NCBI GenBank assembly: GCA_021307315.1
Contig: JAJSPD010000012.1
Location: 930,001 to 994,000, forward strand
Length of the DNA: 64,000 bases
Reading direction: 5' to 3'
Origin: Bisporella sp. PMI_857
Lineage: Eukaryota; Ascomycota; Leotiomycetes; Helotiales; Helotiaceae
Position 1 is the first letter of the stretch. Each line of letters opens with the position of its first letter. Made by a program: the position numbers and the translations under genes. This document shows positions 9,850 to 21,735 of the stretch, piece after piece. The notes below the pieces were generated by a model. That model made no database searches, was not told the origin of the DNA, and saw only the letters and a program-made list of their open reading frames with translations.

Positions 9850-10690
9850 AACAAGACCTTACCAATATCATATCTGCAGTATCTGTCAAAATTCCGAGCA
9901 TTGAACTTGTCTGCGACAGAGCTGCGTTTCTGTGGTTACCGAGTTTGCCCGTTGTCGAGCTCTAATATTCTCATCCTCTTGTCTTGGTCAGGGCTGCGGC
10001 ATGCCCACTGCAGGAAAGATGTGTTGCGGCTCCTTCCGGAATGTCCGATTTCGTTAACATAATATTAGTATATTGTAAAGCTATACGATTTCCATACTCT
10101 CCGGCTTCATTAGCTTAACCTATTGACCATTGTTCGCTCCAGCAAAGCCACCAGTCATCAGCTAGTTTCGGCTGCACTCAGCGGCTCTCATAGCCATGCT
10201 TATACCATGGCTTCGAGTGTTCATTTGGGACCGTGGTACAAATTCAGATATTCTAGACCGGCTTTGCTTACAACTCTGGAAATTTTCTTGATTCGGCCTG
10301 AGCGATCTGTCAGCAAGTACGGTTCCTATGCTCTGATCAGGAAGATTTGGCCGAAAGTTGTCATGTTGTAGATCTTGGTAAAATCCTCGGCCATGATAGC
10401 CCCAAGAGGAGAGGTATGGAGTAACGCTGCGCTGTGAACTAGGTATTAGTCTGTAATGAACCTGACTTGCATCTTAACATGATGTGGTCCCAGCCTTCTT
10501 GCATGACCATGTCCCACCAGTCTTATCGCTTTCACTCCATATTGTGCAGGCAAATCTTCGACTAGTTTCGCATGGGCATTTGATGCCTGTGTAAGATAGC
10601 TGATAAGTTGATTAGCTGCTTTGACAGCTAATTCGCGGGTAATCGCAGCTCCAGTGCCTACATATGTTGTCAGTAATGGCTAAACCTCGA
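9850..10690 (-). pseudogene. decayed short-chain dehydrogenase/reductase (SDR)
   Basis: Read on the minus strand, successive frames give ordered SDR pieces. Near 10490-10660: GTGAAITRELAVKAANQLIS, the Rossmann TGxxxGIG region with an altered start, then AQYGVKA. Near 10290-10440: MAEDFTKIYN, TFGQIFLIRA, then a stop, PYLLTDRSGRI and KISRVVSKAGLEYL. Near 10230: LYHGPK, the relic of the catalytic YxxxK, followed by TGA where Trp is expected, then TLEAM. Near 10130: a relic of the VNxVxPG region. A weaker C-terminal remnant runs to about 9850. Several in-frame stops and frame changes rule out a working enzyme. The TGG-to-TGA change next to an A for G fits G-to-A mutation of the RIP type. It was probably a 3-oxoacyl-ACP-reductase-like SDR of about 260 residues. 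Confidence 0.75.
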
Positions 10691-11481
10691 TGGGAGAACC
10701 AAGTATCGAATGGTCCTACATTTTGCGGAGTCCGACAATTATGCTTCCATACACTCTCTGAACGACAGGTAGTGTTCCCGGAGCCACCAGATCCAAAACT
10801 CTTGCATGAGAAAGAGTTCATTCTTAAACTGCCGCATGCGCAACCGTGCAGAGCTTTGACAGAGCCGCAAGAATCTGCTCAAGGTGCTGGGGAAAGACAT
10901 TGTAACTTCTACACAGCATCACCTGATTGTAGATACCACTGCTCTTCAATCAAGCTCCTGACTACAATTAATATATTCTACAATAGCAAAAATCCGGGTG
11001 AGAGCCTAAGCTCGTTTATGGGACGAAAGTAACACGTTTAACGCACGCGGTGGCAGGTTCTAAAAGAAACCTGTTTAGGAACTGGATTGAGTCCGAATAG
11101 CCTCTAATGCACTGCTCCTAGCCTTATTGCATTGAAGAGAGCAAGCTACAACGTGATCTTTCAGTTTATTGTTCACCTGATACTTCCGCCTGCGCCACAG
11201 CAGGGAGCTCGGCTCGCACAGGGGAAGGCTCTCGCTTCGGGAAGGGGGGTGGCGCACACCCATGTGGAACATCCGCGAACCATTTAAGTGCAAACATATC
11301 ACCTGGGTACGAGAAGGAACTGTTATGGCATGTTATTCTCAATCTTGGTATAGGTCACTTCATAATAGCAGCAATGAGAGCTTGTAAATGAAGACTGAGA
11401 GTTTTAATTGGGGCTAGTACCGTTGACCTCCCGCGTCCTCCCGTGGTCACTCACTACACAGCGCACGTCCGGTCAGCCAAA
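10691..11481. other. intergenic region with no supported gene
   Basis: Only short frames. One minus-strand frame at 11075-11302 has a mildly protein-like end but no recognisable domain. Confidence 0.35.
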
Positions 11482-12231
11482 TTATGATCCCTGGCAGTAG
11501 CAGCCAATCTCTAGGCATTGGTAAGTCCAGTGACCTTGCTTAACCTCTCCAAGAGCATCATAAAAGTCCTCCATATCATCGTCCTCAGGTTCATCCTCGG
11601 ATTTGTCCTTGGGTTCGTCCTCGTCACCGCCGGTTTCAACTGGATCGGCTGACTTGGGAGCGGACTTGGATCTGCGCGCATCACGCTTAAGACGTGCCTT
11701 AGAGGATGGCTTGACACTGAATGGCTCTGCCCGGGTTCCCTTGTAGTGCAATTTTCTGGCCTCGGTGATGGGGTTCAGAAGGCGACGGGCCTCTCGAAAA
11801 GACTCCTGTTTATTGTAAGCGTCCCTGACTAGGAAGTTGTACATTAGCAGGTATTACATAGACTTCCTCAGAGGTGAGTTCAGTCTCAGCTCCAATCTCC
11901 TTGCACTGCTTGGCAGTTGGGTTTCTGACTCCTTTCTCCCAGTGGACCCTTAATTGACGGCGTTGCTCGGGTGTCCGACGGGTTGCCTTTCTTCGCTAAT
12001 ATTGCACCATGTGAACTTTTGTTCTTTGTAAGAGTATGTGTAAATGGGCATACCTTAGTACCATCGCGTGCATCTTTTGCTGGTGCTGATGTTATATCGT
12101 CTTTGCGGGGCTGAACAAGGTATGCGTTAGCTTAGCTTTACTGAAAACTGCTATCGAGTTGGATGGTTTCATACGTTTGATGCGTTGCTCTTAGCAGCGC
12201 GGCGTGCGCCGGCTTGTGTTGGTGGCTTCAT
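11482..12231 (-). CDS. small basic/acidic protein of unknown function, possibly broken
   Basis: The reading starts at MKPPTQAGARRAAKSN (ATG at 12231). Two small exons and a longer one follow, joined across GT..AG introns. The third exon gives EQRRQLRVHWEKGVRNPTAK and LTSEEV; the coding sense then resumes as YNFLVRDAYNKQESFREARR and ends in a Lys/Arg-rich stretch and an acidic tail. Between LTSEEV and YNFLV (plus 11842-11863) are 22 bases that are too short for an intron and shift the frame. Either the gene is broken by a small insertion or the splice pattern is unusual. The EQRRQLRVHWEKG helix and its spacing are vaguely homeodomain-like, but I do not recognise the family. Confidence 0.4.
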
Positions 12232-13119
12232 TCCTCTGCTTATACTTCTATTCTGAAGTTGTTGACAGAGAATTGATTCAGAATGTGAGGAAAGCGGGAA
12301 AAAAATTGTGGAGAGGAAGTGACGAGGTAATAACAAGAAAATTAAGCGCCAAGTTGATAGCAACGCGGCTATAAACATAGCTTGGTCGGGTAATATCAAT
12401 GCATACCTTAATGTGTGCCCAAATATAGTTAGTTAATGCTGGAGAAGCGTCTAATTAACTTGACCTTAGCGGCACGACGTCGTTGGTGCATCCGGCTCCC
12501 ATCTCACATCTCACGAATAGACATATACCGTCCAATTGATAGTACCCTATATCAACCTGTTCAGAGTATAAACGTTCAAGGAGCACCTCTCGCTCCTGTT
12601 TATTCCACAAGATGTCACGGACATTTCTATTCCATTCATTATAGGCAGTCAGATTCAAATTTTTGCACTTCTTTACTGACAGGTTTTTAACGTTACGCAG
12701 CATATATCTAACCTATGCTCCGTTCTATACTGGGTCGCTACCCGGGAAGGAGATTTTTCTGTTCCATGTCAAAGGGCAGTACTATCCGCTATTTTGAAAG
12801 GCCCATACGGATCTAGCAGGTTGAAGTCTGTCGACTCGAAGGAGAATGTCACCTTAAGTATTTGGCTAACATCCTACTTCTCTCCGTGGTTCCTCGTCCT
12901 TCGCCATAGACCGGCCACAGCAAGTCCTGTCTGATACTCAAGCGCTTATCGTTCGAAACCCAAGAGAAAAACCAATAGTTGAAATTGGATCGACCGAGCA
13001 GTACATCATCGACCATCCAACAACCATAAAAAGGTCCAAAACGGGTATATGGAAGAAAGTGGCCCTCTGGAATGAAGCATGCAGCAGCCACAAAACGAGA
13101 TGAGATCGGCGGACAGTTG
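12232..13119. other. intergenic region with weak coding traces
   Basis: A minus-strand frame at 12849-13091 contains protein-like text (FLPYTRFGPFYGCWM, NYWFFSWVSND) and adjoins the monooxygenase relic, but I could not tie it to a family. The remainder shows nothing. Confidence 0.3.
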
Positions 13120-13950
13120 GCGGCCTCAACGACCCGAGGAAGTCAGGGTATAAAACCATATCCTATCTGCTTGGAGACAACTACCGAACAATATACAGCG
13201 CCAATCCCGATGAGCAAGCCCCAAATTAAAGCCTCCAACGCAGGGCGTGCTGCGAAGAAGGCCCCCTCCTCGATGTCTGTTAAGTGTTAAGGAACCCTTT
13301 TATATGCGGCTAGATCTCGATAGTACTGCCCATCAGAACAGACTGCCAAGAAAAACTCGCAGCCTTTACACAAGCAAGAGAAGGCTCTCGATATTCAGGA
13401 TACCATCTTGCGGGCATGAATTGGCTGGCTCCAGAAGTAGAGACGTCTTTGGCGAAGGCATGGCTACATCAAGTCAGACCGGGAGAGGCAGTGCGTCACC
13501 AATCAAGATTACCGGACCCCGAAGGAGAAAATGGTGAAATAGCTGCATATAGCGAGTATTCTGGACTTGAAAGTTAGCCCAGATTCGAGGGCCGGCCCCG
13601 TAATAGCACATATGGTCTCGTGGCATACAAGTATATTGAGAGTTGAAGATCCATCGGCTTGGCGACCAGCATAGAAGCCGTGGGATTAACTTAAATCTCA
13701 TTCTCAAGCCCGCACTCTGGCTGAGCCATTGAATAGATTAGATAATAAACATGGACGTTGGTATCTACGTGTATATCGCATGGATTGTGGTTGAATATCC
13801 CCAGAGCATGATGCTCGAATGAAAGACCACAGCTGGATATCGACATCATGCCCAGTCTAATCCATAGCCCCGCACTAAGGCCATTGGTAGTTACCATAAT
13901 AAAGCATAGAGCACGTATCTTGATTCTATTAGCTGCTTTCATTTCATGCG
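13120..13950 (-). pseudogene. possible relic of an FAD-dependent monooxygenase
   Basis: On the minus strand a segment reads IWANFQVQNTRYMQLFHHFL then PVILIGDALP, resembling the second FAD-contact region of PaxM/AusM-type monooxygenases (W..R, then a GDAxH motif), with the His missing. Further on, ALEALIWGLLIGIGAVYCSV and GYGFIPDFLGSLRPP resemble the hydrophobic C-terminus of such enzymes. The pieces are in different frames with stops between them and no complete exon can be built. The assignment is tentative; a generic membrane-protein remnant is an alternative. Confidence 0.3.
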
Positions 13951-14299
13951 CATCATTTAGTTGGAAATTTATATTTCAGTCACGTGTGCCGAGGGCATAT
14001 AACAAAGTTTAAACCGATTGCCTCGTGTCAGGTACTTATGAGAAATGGAAAGAATAAATAACATCTCAATATCCAATCCATTGTAGGCCATGGTCCAATT
14101 CTATCATGTCTATCCAAACACATCTACGCCATATATACATTGCTCCGCGCATCGCGGTATGGATTAATATTTGTTGTGTATATCGTAAGAAATCATCCAA
14201 AACACTTGAACACCATAGCACCCGCCAATTATCCATTCGGTCTCGTGCCGAATCCGTATATGCAACAATTATTACACTGTCACATCCATGCCAGACAAG

Positions 14300-17200
14300 T
14301 CACGTAGTAGGCTTCCTATGTCCACGAAAAGAGAATAGCGACGAATTTTTACTGGTTGAAGGAGAGGTATTTTGCTCTGAATTATTGTGTCGAGATGATG
14401 CCCTCTTCGACTGGCTTGTTTGCCTCCCAGGAAACACTGAGGAATCATGTTGCAGCTGGTGTGTTGCTACTCGGTCCAGTTGCGCATCTAGCGTTGAAGC
14501 GTTTTGATATGTGGATGCTCGACTAGGGATCTGAGATCCGAACACATCTGACTGTTGATTTGGTGACGCAGGGCTAGATTCTAAGTCCTTAGCATCATCT
14601 TCATTTGCATCGTATGCTTCAACAAAGCTTCCAAGCATCATTTTGTTAAGATCGCCACTAAAAGGCTCGGTATCAACGATATCTCTATATCAATAAGGTC
14701 AGCCTCCGTGTTCCTCAGGTATATGGAATAAACAGACTTACGGAATGCCGTCGAAGTCCCAATTGTTATCTAACGCTTTAAGCCTGTACGTTGCTCCTAC
14801 GTCTTTTCCAAATTGAACGAACTCGATGCTAACCGGCCTCTGCTTGTGTTCCCCTACCAACCCGACAATTCTTTTAACCAGGCGAATTATATCCCGACGC
14901 ACCTGATCTTTATCAAGAGTGCCTTCCCATCTCCCATCAGTAAAGACGATCAAAGTAACATTCCTGGGCTTAATGTTCATCCAAGAGGGTTTGCTTGCGT
15001 CGTGGAGGTACTCTCCGATCATTTCATTAAGCTTGACTCGAATATCCGTTTGCACATCCGCCCGAGGCATCGCGTCCGTCTTATTCATTGCCGCTACGAA
15101 AGCTCTGGGGTCATCAGACCTATCTACGCGCTCACGACCATTGGTGAATCTAAGATCCATGCCATCTGGATCCTGACCCTTACACAGCTTTACTAGATGG
15201 TAGAGAAGGGTTATAGCATCTGTCCAAAATTCTTTCATCGTGGCTGCGTTGTCCACAAGAAATTTCTTTCATTCTTGTTAGTCCCATTAATTCAATCAAT
15301 GAGATGCTAGATGCTTACAATATCTCTATTTTCAAAGAATCGGGTGAATAGCTCGTCCCTTTCCTTGTTGCTTTTTTTTAGCCAGGCTCCAGCCCTGAAC
15401 ATCGAAGATAAATCTATCTTGCCCCCAAGGATTGTTGATTGACGCTTTGCCTCTAGTTCTTTGCTTGCTTGAGAAAGGCTTCGTGGCGGTGCGGTTTTCT
15501 GCCATCCAGAGGATGATATGGCGAGCATGCTGTTTGTGCTATTATCAAGCTGAATGTCCTCTGAACTAGCTGCCCAAGAAAGGCTATTGTGATTTTGGTC
15601 AAGGACCGAGTGATCTTCAAGTATTGCATCAATTGGCAATTGCCTTGAGATTCCAAGAGCTTGCGAGTCTGGAACATGTATCGAAATGCTTCGAGTATCT
15701 TTGGCATATGCCTCAGGAGGGCGGCTTGGAGGATATTGCCGGCTTGGGTTTAACTCGGATTTGAGGTACTCAGAACGGTTTGCTGTTCTTAGTGGGGGGG
15801 CATCTTGAAACTTGGACTTTCGATTTTTGCGGCTTTGGCTCGTGGTGAGAGCTTCTGCAACTGTAGGAGGCCCGACAAGCATCTCTGAACTAGCTCTCGC
15901 AGGCGCTTCCTGATCCAACTCTTGGAGCATCTGGATAATACTCTCTTCGATCGGAGGCTGACCTTGCACCGCTTCCTTTGCATATTCTGCGATTTCTTTC
16001 AAGGTCTTATAAATGCCCTTTGTCGCCGCTCGTTTTCTAGGATCACTTAGCAGCATCTCTCGATCAACGCAATCAAGCACCTTCTTAGTCATGGGGTCAG
16101 TATTCCGGGCAGCAATTCGCAGGATCGTATGCCAACTGAGAACATCTTGCAGGACGTTGGCACTATCGTGAAAGTAATCGCCAGGGGTCAGGTTCGTCGT
16201 ACCATGTTTATCTTTAAGCTCCGTGATACTACGTGCAACCGCCTTCTGTCGAAGCCGTGTGTATTGCTTGATGCCTTGGGAGCCAAGGACAACCCACGTG
16301 GCGGCTATTGAGAAGACACAGCCAAGGGACCATGTGTCAATTGTTTGAAAGCAAGGGTTACTGCCTGATGCTCCATACACTTCGGGAGCACCTACATCAC
16401 TTTAGTGTTAAGGGACTTGAGAAGAGTTTGCAATACATACTAAATGTGATTGTTCCTCCGTCTAGAACTACAGTGTCTTTCTGATCAGATTTTGGAATAA
16501 ACTTTGCAAAGCCTGGATCTGCAAGCTTAAACCTCTCACGTAGAATACCCGACTCATCCTCTTCCTCAATTATTATGATGTTATCAGGTTTTATGTCGCC
16601 ATGCCATCTATCATCTTTTAGTTTTCTCTTGTATATAAGTGAGCTTACTCACCCAAGTAACTCATGAACAACCCCGTCGCTCTTAGTCCTGGGATTGTGA
16701 AGTTCATCGAGAGCATAAGCCACGCCAAACAGGTTGTTCCAGAATGTCTCTATTTCGCCTGGAAGAATGGGCGGAGCGCGATCGATAAAAAGCTCTGCTA
16801 AATCGCATTCCCCAAACTCAAGGAGGATGTTATATGTTGTCTTCGCCTGTTCAGGTTCACCTTCAGTCAATGAATTTTGTTCCTGGAGATGTATCTCTTT
16901 CGGTCCTTGAGTGTACTCTCCGAGGCAGCGCACAATTCCAACTTGGCCTCAGAGAGCATAAAAAGCATTTTTCTCATTCTCGTACCTGCTTCCTTCGTGG
17001 AAGACTTTCAGAGCAAACTGATAACGCTACAACCGACCGTGTCAGCATTTTACATTCATTTAATAGAAAGACAGATGAATGTTCTCCACATACAGGACCC
17101 AAGCCATCCTTCTCCTCGTAACGCGAGTTCTTCACTGCTCCTCTCAAGTTCGGCCCCACGAACTCTTCCAGAACCTCGATCTGCAAAAGTTTGGCAGTCC

Positions 17201-17765
17201 CGCCTTTCTGCTCATTTATTGGTTTTCTGCGACATATAGGAAGGACATGATTTCCACGCAAGTCGCGAGCTTTGCCAAGTTCGAACTGAGGAGGGCAGAA
17301 CTTCCACTGTTTGTCATTGAATCGTGCTGCGGACTTCTCCCAATCCGCCAGATGAAGCTCGCGAAATGTCTCCTGCAAGACATACAATGGTATCGGAAGA
17401 TGTCGGTCAACCTTGTCCAAACGCATAAGCCCGTGGATAATATGGCCAAGTCCTATTTCAAATAGTATGCTGAATACCAAGAGGGATTGGTCTTTATCAT
17501 TACTCAATGCGTCAACCGAGATGGGGAGGACCCCATTGCCTATATTTTTTCGATAAGCGGCATACAGGAGTCGGTTGGCTTGACTGGTTTCGACTTGTTC
17601 TCCATGTTGGCGGTAGGGCACTTTGCTTTGCAGCCATTTTATAAAGACCGAAGTTCGAACATAATGTCCATTGCATACTGCTTTCATCGTGCACTGGGCT
17701 AGCTGTTCATCAAAAGCATTTTTTGCGGCGAGATCGACTGAGAACGTTTCATAGTGAGTTGTCAT
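14300..17765 (-). CDS. protein kinase with C-terminal vWA-like domain, one in-frame TGA
   Basis: Six exons (17094-17765, 16653-17026, 16441-16607, 15319-16391, 14742-15265, 14300-14684) keep phase over 1,065 codons. Residues 1-224 are an unfamiliar N-terminal domain. The kinase domain follows: FALKVF with Lys231, WHGDIKPDN with catalytic Asp353 and Asn358, a DFG variant ADPGFAKF with Asp379, and SAPEV. A Ser-rich linker leads to a vWA-like domain (from about 763) with KFLVDNAATM in place of the DxSxS metal motif and LIVFTDG near 857. A low-complexity tail ends the protein. Codon 250 (minus 16951-16949) is TGA, between NAFYAL and GQVGIVRCLGEY in the N-lobe. The flanking sequence is continuous kinase, no GT/AG intron removes the codon in phase, and CGA-to-TGA is the simplest explanation. 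It is therefore a recent pseudogene, a polymorphic null or a sequence error. Confidence 0.8.
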
Positions 17766-18065
17766 GATGGTGAGTATGCCGACTCCCGGGACTCGAAGGA
17801 AATCAATCGCACCTTAGTAGATAAACTATGGTCCTAGAGGCCAAATAATAATAGACAGAATGGCTGATGCACCCGCTTTATGCAAGAACTGCGCACCATA
17901 GTTGGAGAAGAAATCAAGACTGCGGCCGTGAGCAGAAGTAGGAACGATGCAGTTTTCATTCGACGTGGGAGCAATGCGCGGTAGTGATGTGGGTATGATA
18001 CTTAGAGGCTCAACTTGGTCGGTGAGTGAACTGGGAATGAAGGCTCTGCTATCGGGTGTGTGGAC

Positions 18066-18084
18066 GGGGGGGGGGGGGGGGGGG
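18066..18084 (+). repeat. poly-G run (19 G)
   Basis: Nineteen consecutive G about 300 bp upstream of the kinase/vWA start. Such a run can form G-quadruplexes and is prone to length change. Confidence 0.9.
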
Positions 18085-18588
18085 CTGAGGAGATGGATGG
18101 CTGATTTGACACTACTGCACGCACTTTACCACCACAGCATGACAGCATAGCTTACCGCTATGCTCATTGATCCCGCTTTCAGTCATGAGAAAAGTCAACC
18201 CAACTGGCGAATTTCTCTTATTCTAGGCCTGCCCCAACGGTCATGCTAGATCTTGAGCAGAGAGGAGCATGCTCAGGCCAGGTCAGGTTGCTTTGATGGG
18301 AACCAGCTTTGTCAATCATCACATCACAGAGACTGGGTTTATTCCGTAAGCAAGCGCAGCCCTGTAAGGTTAAGGCTTGTTCCCGTGGTGGGGGTGAGCT
18401 TAATCAATGACTGGAGAAAGCTTGTGTTCAGGGATTAACCCTGAACATGAACTTCAGGGGATGGTTGTCTGCTTAAGTAGCTCTGCTGCAAAAAAGTGTC
18501 GTCGCTGGCATGTTGAGTAGACTCGAGGCATTAATTACTGTATGTGAGTAATACAAATGCTATCGCGTTGGGCATGCTTGATGTATTT

Positions 18589-18602
18589 GGGGGGGGGGGG
18601 GG
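18589..18602 (+). repeat. poly-G run (14 G)
   Basis: Fourteen consecutive G, about 500 bp from the 19-base G run and on the same strand. Confidence 0.9.
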
Positions 18603-19220
18603 ACTGCGGGGATGGGATTTGACTCGGAATCAAAGCAGCACACTGTCCTGGAAAGCTGATCTCACCCCAAGCCACAGCCTTATTATTACGGAATATATAT
18701 AACTTTAAAAAGAGGTGGGATCTAGTACTTACGGTACTGTGCTGTAAATGGAATGGGAGGTCAATCTTAAGGCATGGGTTGCTAAGAGCCGCCCGCTAGA
18801 TGCCGAATGGGCCGAAACCTTGCTTCCAGTATCAACCTTTTATCTTTGCAACAACTCAAAAATTTGTTTGTTTCTGCCTACGGCTGCAAGTTGGTATAGG
18901 AATACATTTTGTTGCGGTTGGTGAGAAATGGATACGCTTCGTGGGAATTAATTATCTCATATTTTGTGTCCTTCCTACTACAGTACATGTTATAATATAC
19001 TCAAGGAATCTAGTCCAGCTAGTTTCCCCTCCAAACTCAACCATTGTTAAGAGGTATCTATGTAAATTTTGGCAAATTGGACCAATGCTGTTTAGAATCA
19101 GAACAATTCTCGAAAATTATGGAACACCGTGGCCTCGAATGAAATAAGTTCGCGTCTCTAGTTATACACTCCATCGATCGAATTAATCTTAGACGGCGAA
19201 AGCAAAATAGATCATGTGAC

Positions 19221-21229
19221 TTAGTCGGCTTTGGCTTCATCTTCGTACCTAGGCAGAAGACCCAGGTTTTCAAGCTTGACTTTTGCTTTTTTGGTGGCAA
19301 ACACAAAAGCGATGTATCCGATGATCAGGGTCAGAGCAGTCAGTGGAAGAGATACCTGAAGCCATCTTTCAAGGGCTATCTTTGAGAAGGAGCCCATAAA
19401 TAGTTTTGAGCCTTGTGTACTATTGCTATTGACACTGCTCTGCGGATCTTGGTATTTGATGATATCGGTGCTAAAGAGAGTCTGCAACGCGTTCAGCTGT
19501 CTTTCAGGCTCGGTAAAGAATATAGAAGCCCGACTCACAGATACGAAAGTGGCGGGAAGGAAGACCAAAGTCACTACCGTGATGATTCGCATGGCGATGG
19601 CTTCCTTTTGGGCCATTGTCCCGATCTTGTGCATGCTGAAGTTCAGCCGCTCCATTTTCTCTGTAGCTTCGCTTTGCTTTTCGACAGCCTGGCTCTGCAA
19701 ATGTTGAAGGATGAGATTTTTTCTATCAGTGGTGATCTTTAGCAAGACTTTGGCTCTTTCAATATTCATGTTAGAGTCATATATCATTCCGTCAACTCTG
19801 TTTGCAAATGTAAAGATATCTTGCTTGCAAACTTTTCCCAAGTTGAAGCCTTTGACGTGAAGAAGTTTCTGATAGTACTCTCGGAGAGCAGTTAAAATGC
19901 CAACGTTCGCTTCCAAGATCATAATAGCCTCGTTTATTCTGTCTTCGTAGTACTGGACACTTTGAACCTCGTTGGTTGTGTATACATAATTCTTACCACC
20001 TTGAGGACGGCGCTCATGAATTGCCTGTCCGGTCTAGAATACTACTCGTCAGTCGTAAGAAACAAAAAAAAAATATTCTGAGAGAACACCCTACCTTCTC
20101 TTCAATGACATCTTCAAGCCATTCAATGTACCAACGCCACTGCTCAGTTGACCAGTAGCAGGCAAGTAGGTGGATCGATAAATTAGAGCAGAAGCTCGTC
20201 TCAGGGCTACTGTAGTCTCGATCCTCAGGTCTGCCCTGACGGCCAACAAGATCTTGCAGAAGCTGTTTAATGTCCTTACGCTGTGTGGCGTTCTTCTCTC
20301 TCCGCCCCTCAGTCACAATCCAAAGGGTCGTCCCAGTCTCGATATCAAATTTGTGATAAAGGGCACCCTGTCGAATGGACCACTCCTTGTTAAGCAGAGG
20401 CTCTTTTGCGTCAGATTTGCAAACAACAGTCTTGAGATTGTAACATAGCTCGAATTGCCGGCCGCTACGACCAAGTTGCGGAATTGCATTAGCTTGGTTG
20501 AGGGGACTATGTATCATAGTTTTCTCTCTAAAGCCACTGTATCTCAAATCGCGGGTCTCATTTTTTGCATTCTTCTTCCCGAAAATGAAAAGGAAGTCCA
20601 GGAACCCGCTCATAACTTGATGATAGGTGAGGATCTGCAAGAGAAGAGATTTGCTCAGATTCAGAGGTTCTCGAGAATCTGTCCCAGCGAAGAAGCTTGC
20701 AGCTTCATTAGCTTCAGCAATACTAACTTTTGAAGAAGAATTTGGCATACATGAGGCGACAATTTGGGTCCTTTTTCGTCACCATAGGTCCCGCAGGGAT
20801 AGCAGATGATAGGTCGCCAAGCCTCTCCTTCAGATCACCTTCAGAGTAGATATTTTGCTTGTCCCAACCACCATTTGGACCTCGAGAGGAAAAAAGTCAG
20901 CATAAACCTCAAAATTGGAAAGAAAGCATACAATTAGCGTCTCCAGTATAATCTCGGAATGGGATTTCAGTTCCGTCCGTCTTAAAAAGCTTAGCTGCAT
21001 TTTCAGCCAGTCGAGACATATACCCATCCAGTGCTCCCGGATACAATGATTGGCAGATAAGGTTTCTAGGGTATTGTGTCCACTGTGTATAGGAATTTTC
21101 GAACGAAGAATTAGACTGTAATCTGGTGGTATTGGAAGTCGAGTTCCCGCTGTTAGTTGCTGCCATGTCTAATCTATTTTTGGTAACAAGAATGAAGCTG
21201 TCGCTGTCTGTCTTAATGTTGGCACTCAA
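19221..21229 (-). CDS. CorA-like two-helix membrane protein
   Basis: Five exons (20932-21229, 20751-20880, 20095-20695, 19539-20033, 19221-19481) give 594 residues. The middle reads IFFAGTDSREPLNLSKSLLL and LTYHQVMSGFLDFLFIFG, the pattern of the large fungal CorA-like family. A long helical region with TTDRKNLILQHLQ follows, then two C-terminal membrane helices (AIAMRIITVVTLVFLPATFVS and LQVSLPLTALTLIIGYIAFV). The GMN motif that forms the selectivity filter of true CorA magnesium channels is absent; after the first helix comes TLFSTDIIKYQ. Intron 4 (19482-19538) is 57 nt and free of stops, so it is easily misread as coding, but removing it restores the usual FVS-TLFSTDI junction. The start could also be the ATG at 21166. 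It is likely in the plasma membrane; transport function is not assured. Confidence 0.85.
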
Positions 21230-21735
21230 TATGGCTTGGACACGTGGAGAAGGAGAGAAGAGTATGGGTGAGATTCTTGCAAGTTCAAATAAACTTCAAG
21301 ATATCGTTTAGAGCCTGTTTAAAGTTGACGGCAAAAGTGTTAGAAGTGGCCATGGAAATGCCTAAGCCGGTAATACGCTATCAGAGGCAACATGCGGCGG
21401 GCTTTCGTATGAAGTTGGTGTGTTGGTAGTCAGTGCTGCGGTTGTCTTTTATGATCGTTCTTGAGCCCCTTGATTGCTCAAGTTTCGCCTTATGCAGGAA
21501 GGCGGCAATGTGCGGCTCACTAAAGGTCTTGAAAGAAATGTGGTGTAGGGGCAATTATTATTGTCAAGTAAGAGAGCCTCGCTAGTCTGCCTCGGACGCT
21601 GCCCTACATGCTACACTGTCGCAGGTTGAAAGTGTCCAATGATCCGCCACTGGCCTAAAGCCCGATACTCTGTGAAGTCCCTTGACCAATTGCCAGCAAT
21701 GAAAATTTAAATTATTTTTCAGTCATCCTAATTCC

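Larger units (their letters stand above)
17766..19220. other. intergenic region with G tracts
   Basis: The kinase promoter and the CorA-like gene's 3' flank. It includes two long G runs (listed separately). No gene is supported. Confidence 0.4.

Noticed and set aside
11075..11302. Frame with a Cys-containing end that hints at a zinc finger
   Set aside because: Only one possible Cys pair is present, which is not enough for a HIT or MYND finger.
16955..16998. Intron that might remove the TGA of the kinase gene
   Set aside because: GTACGAG to the available AG sites gives 38 or 44 nt, neither a multiple of three, and both destroy the frame of the following kinase sequence.
20696..20750. Apparent frameshift in the CorA-like gene
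   Set aside because: A 55-nt intron with GTATGC, a GCTAAT branch and a GCAAG end removes it and restores the usual CRLIFFAGTDSREPL sequence.
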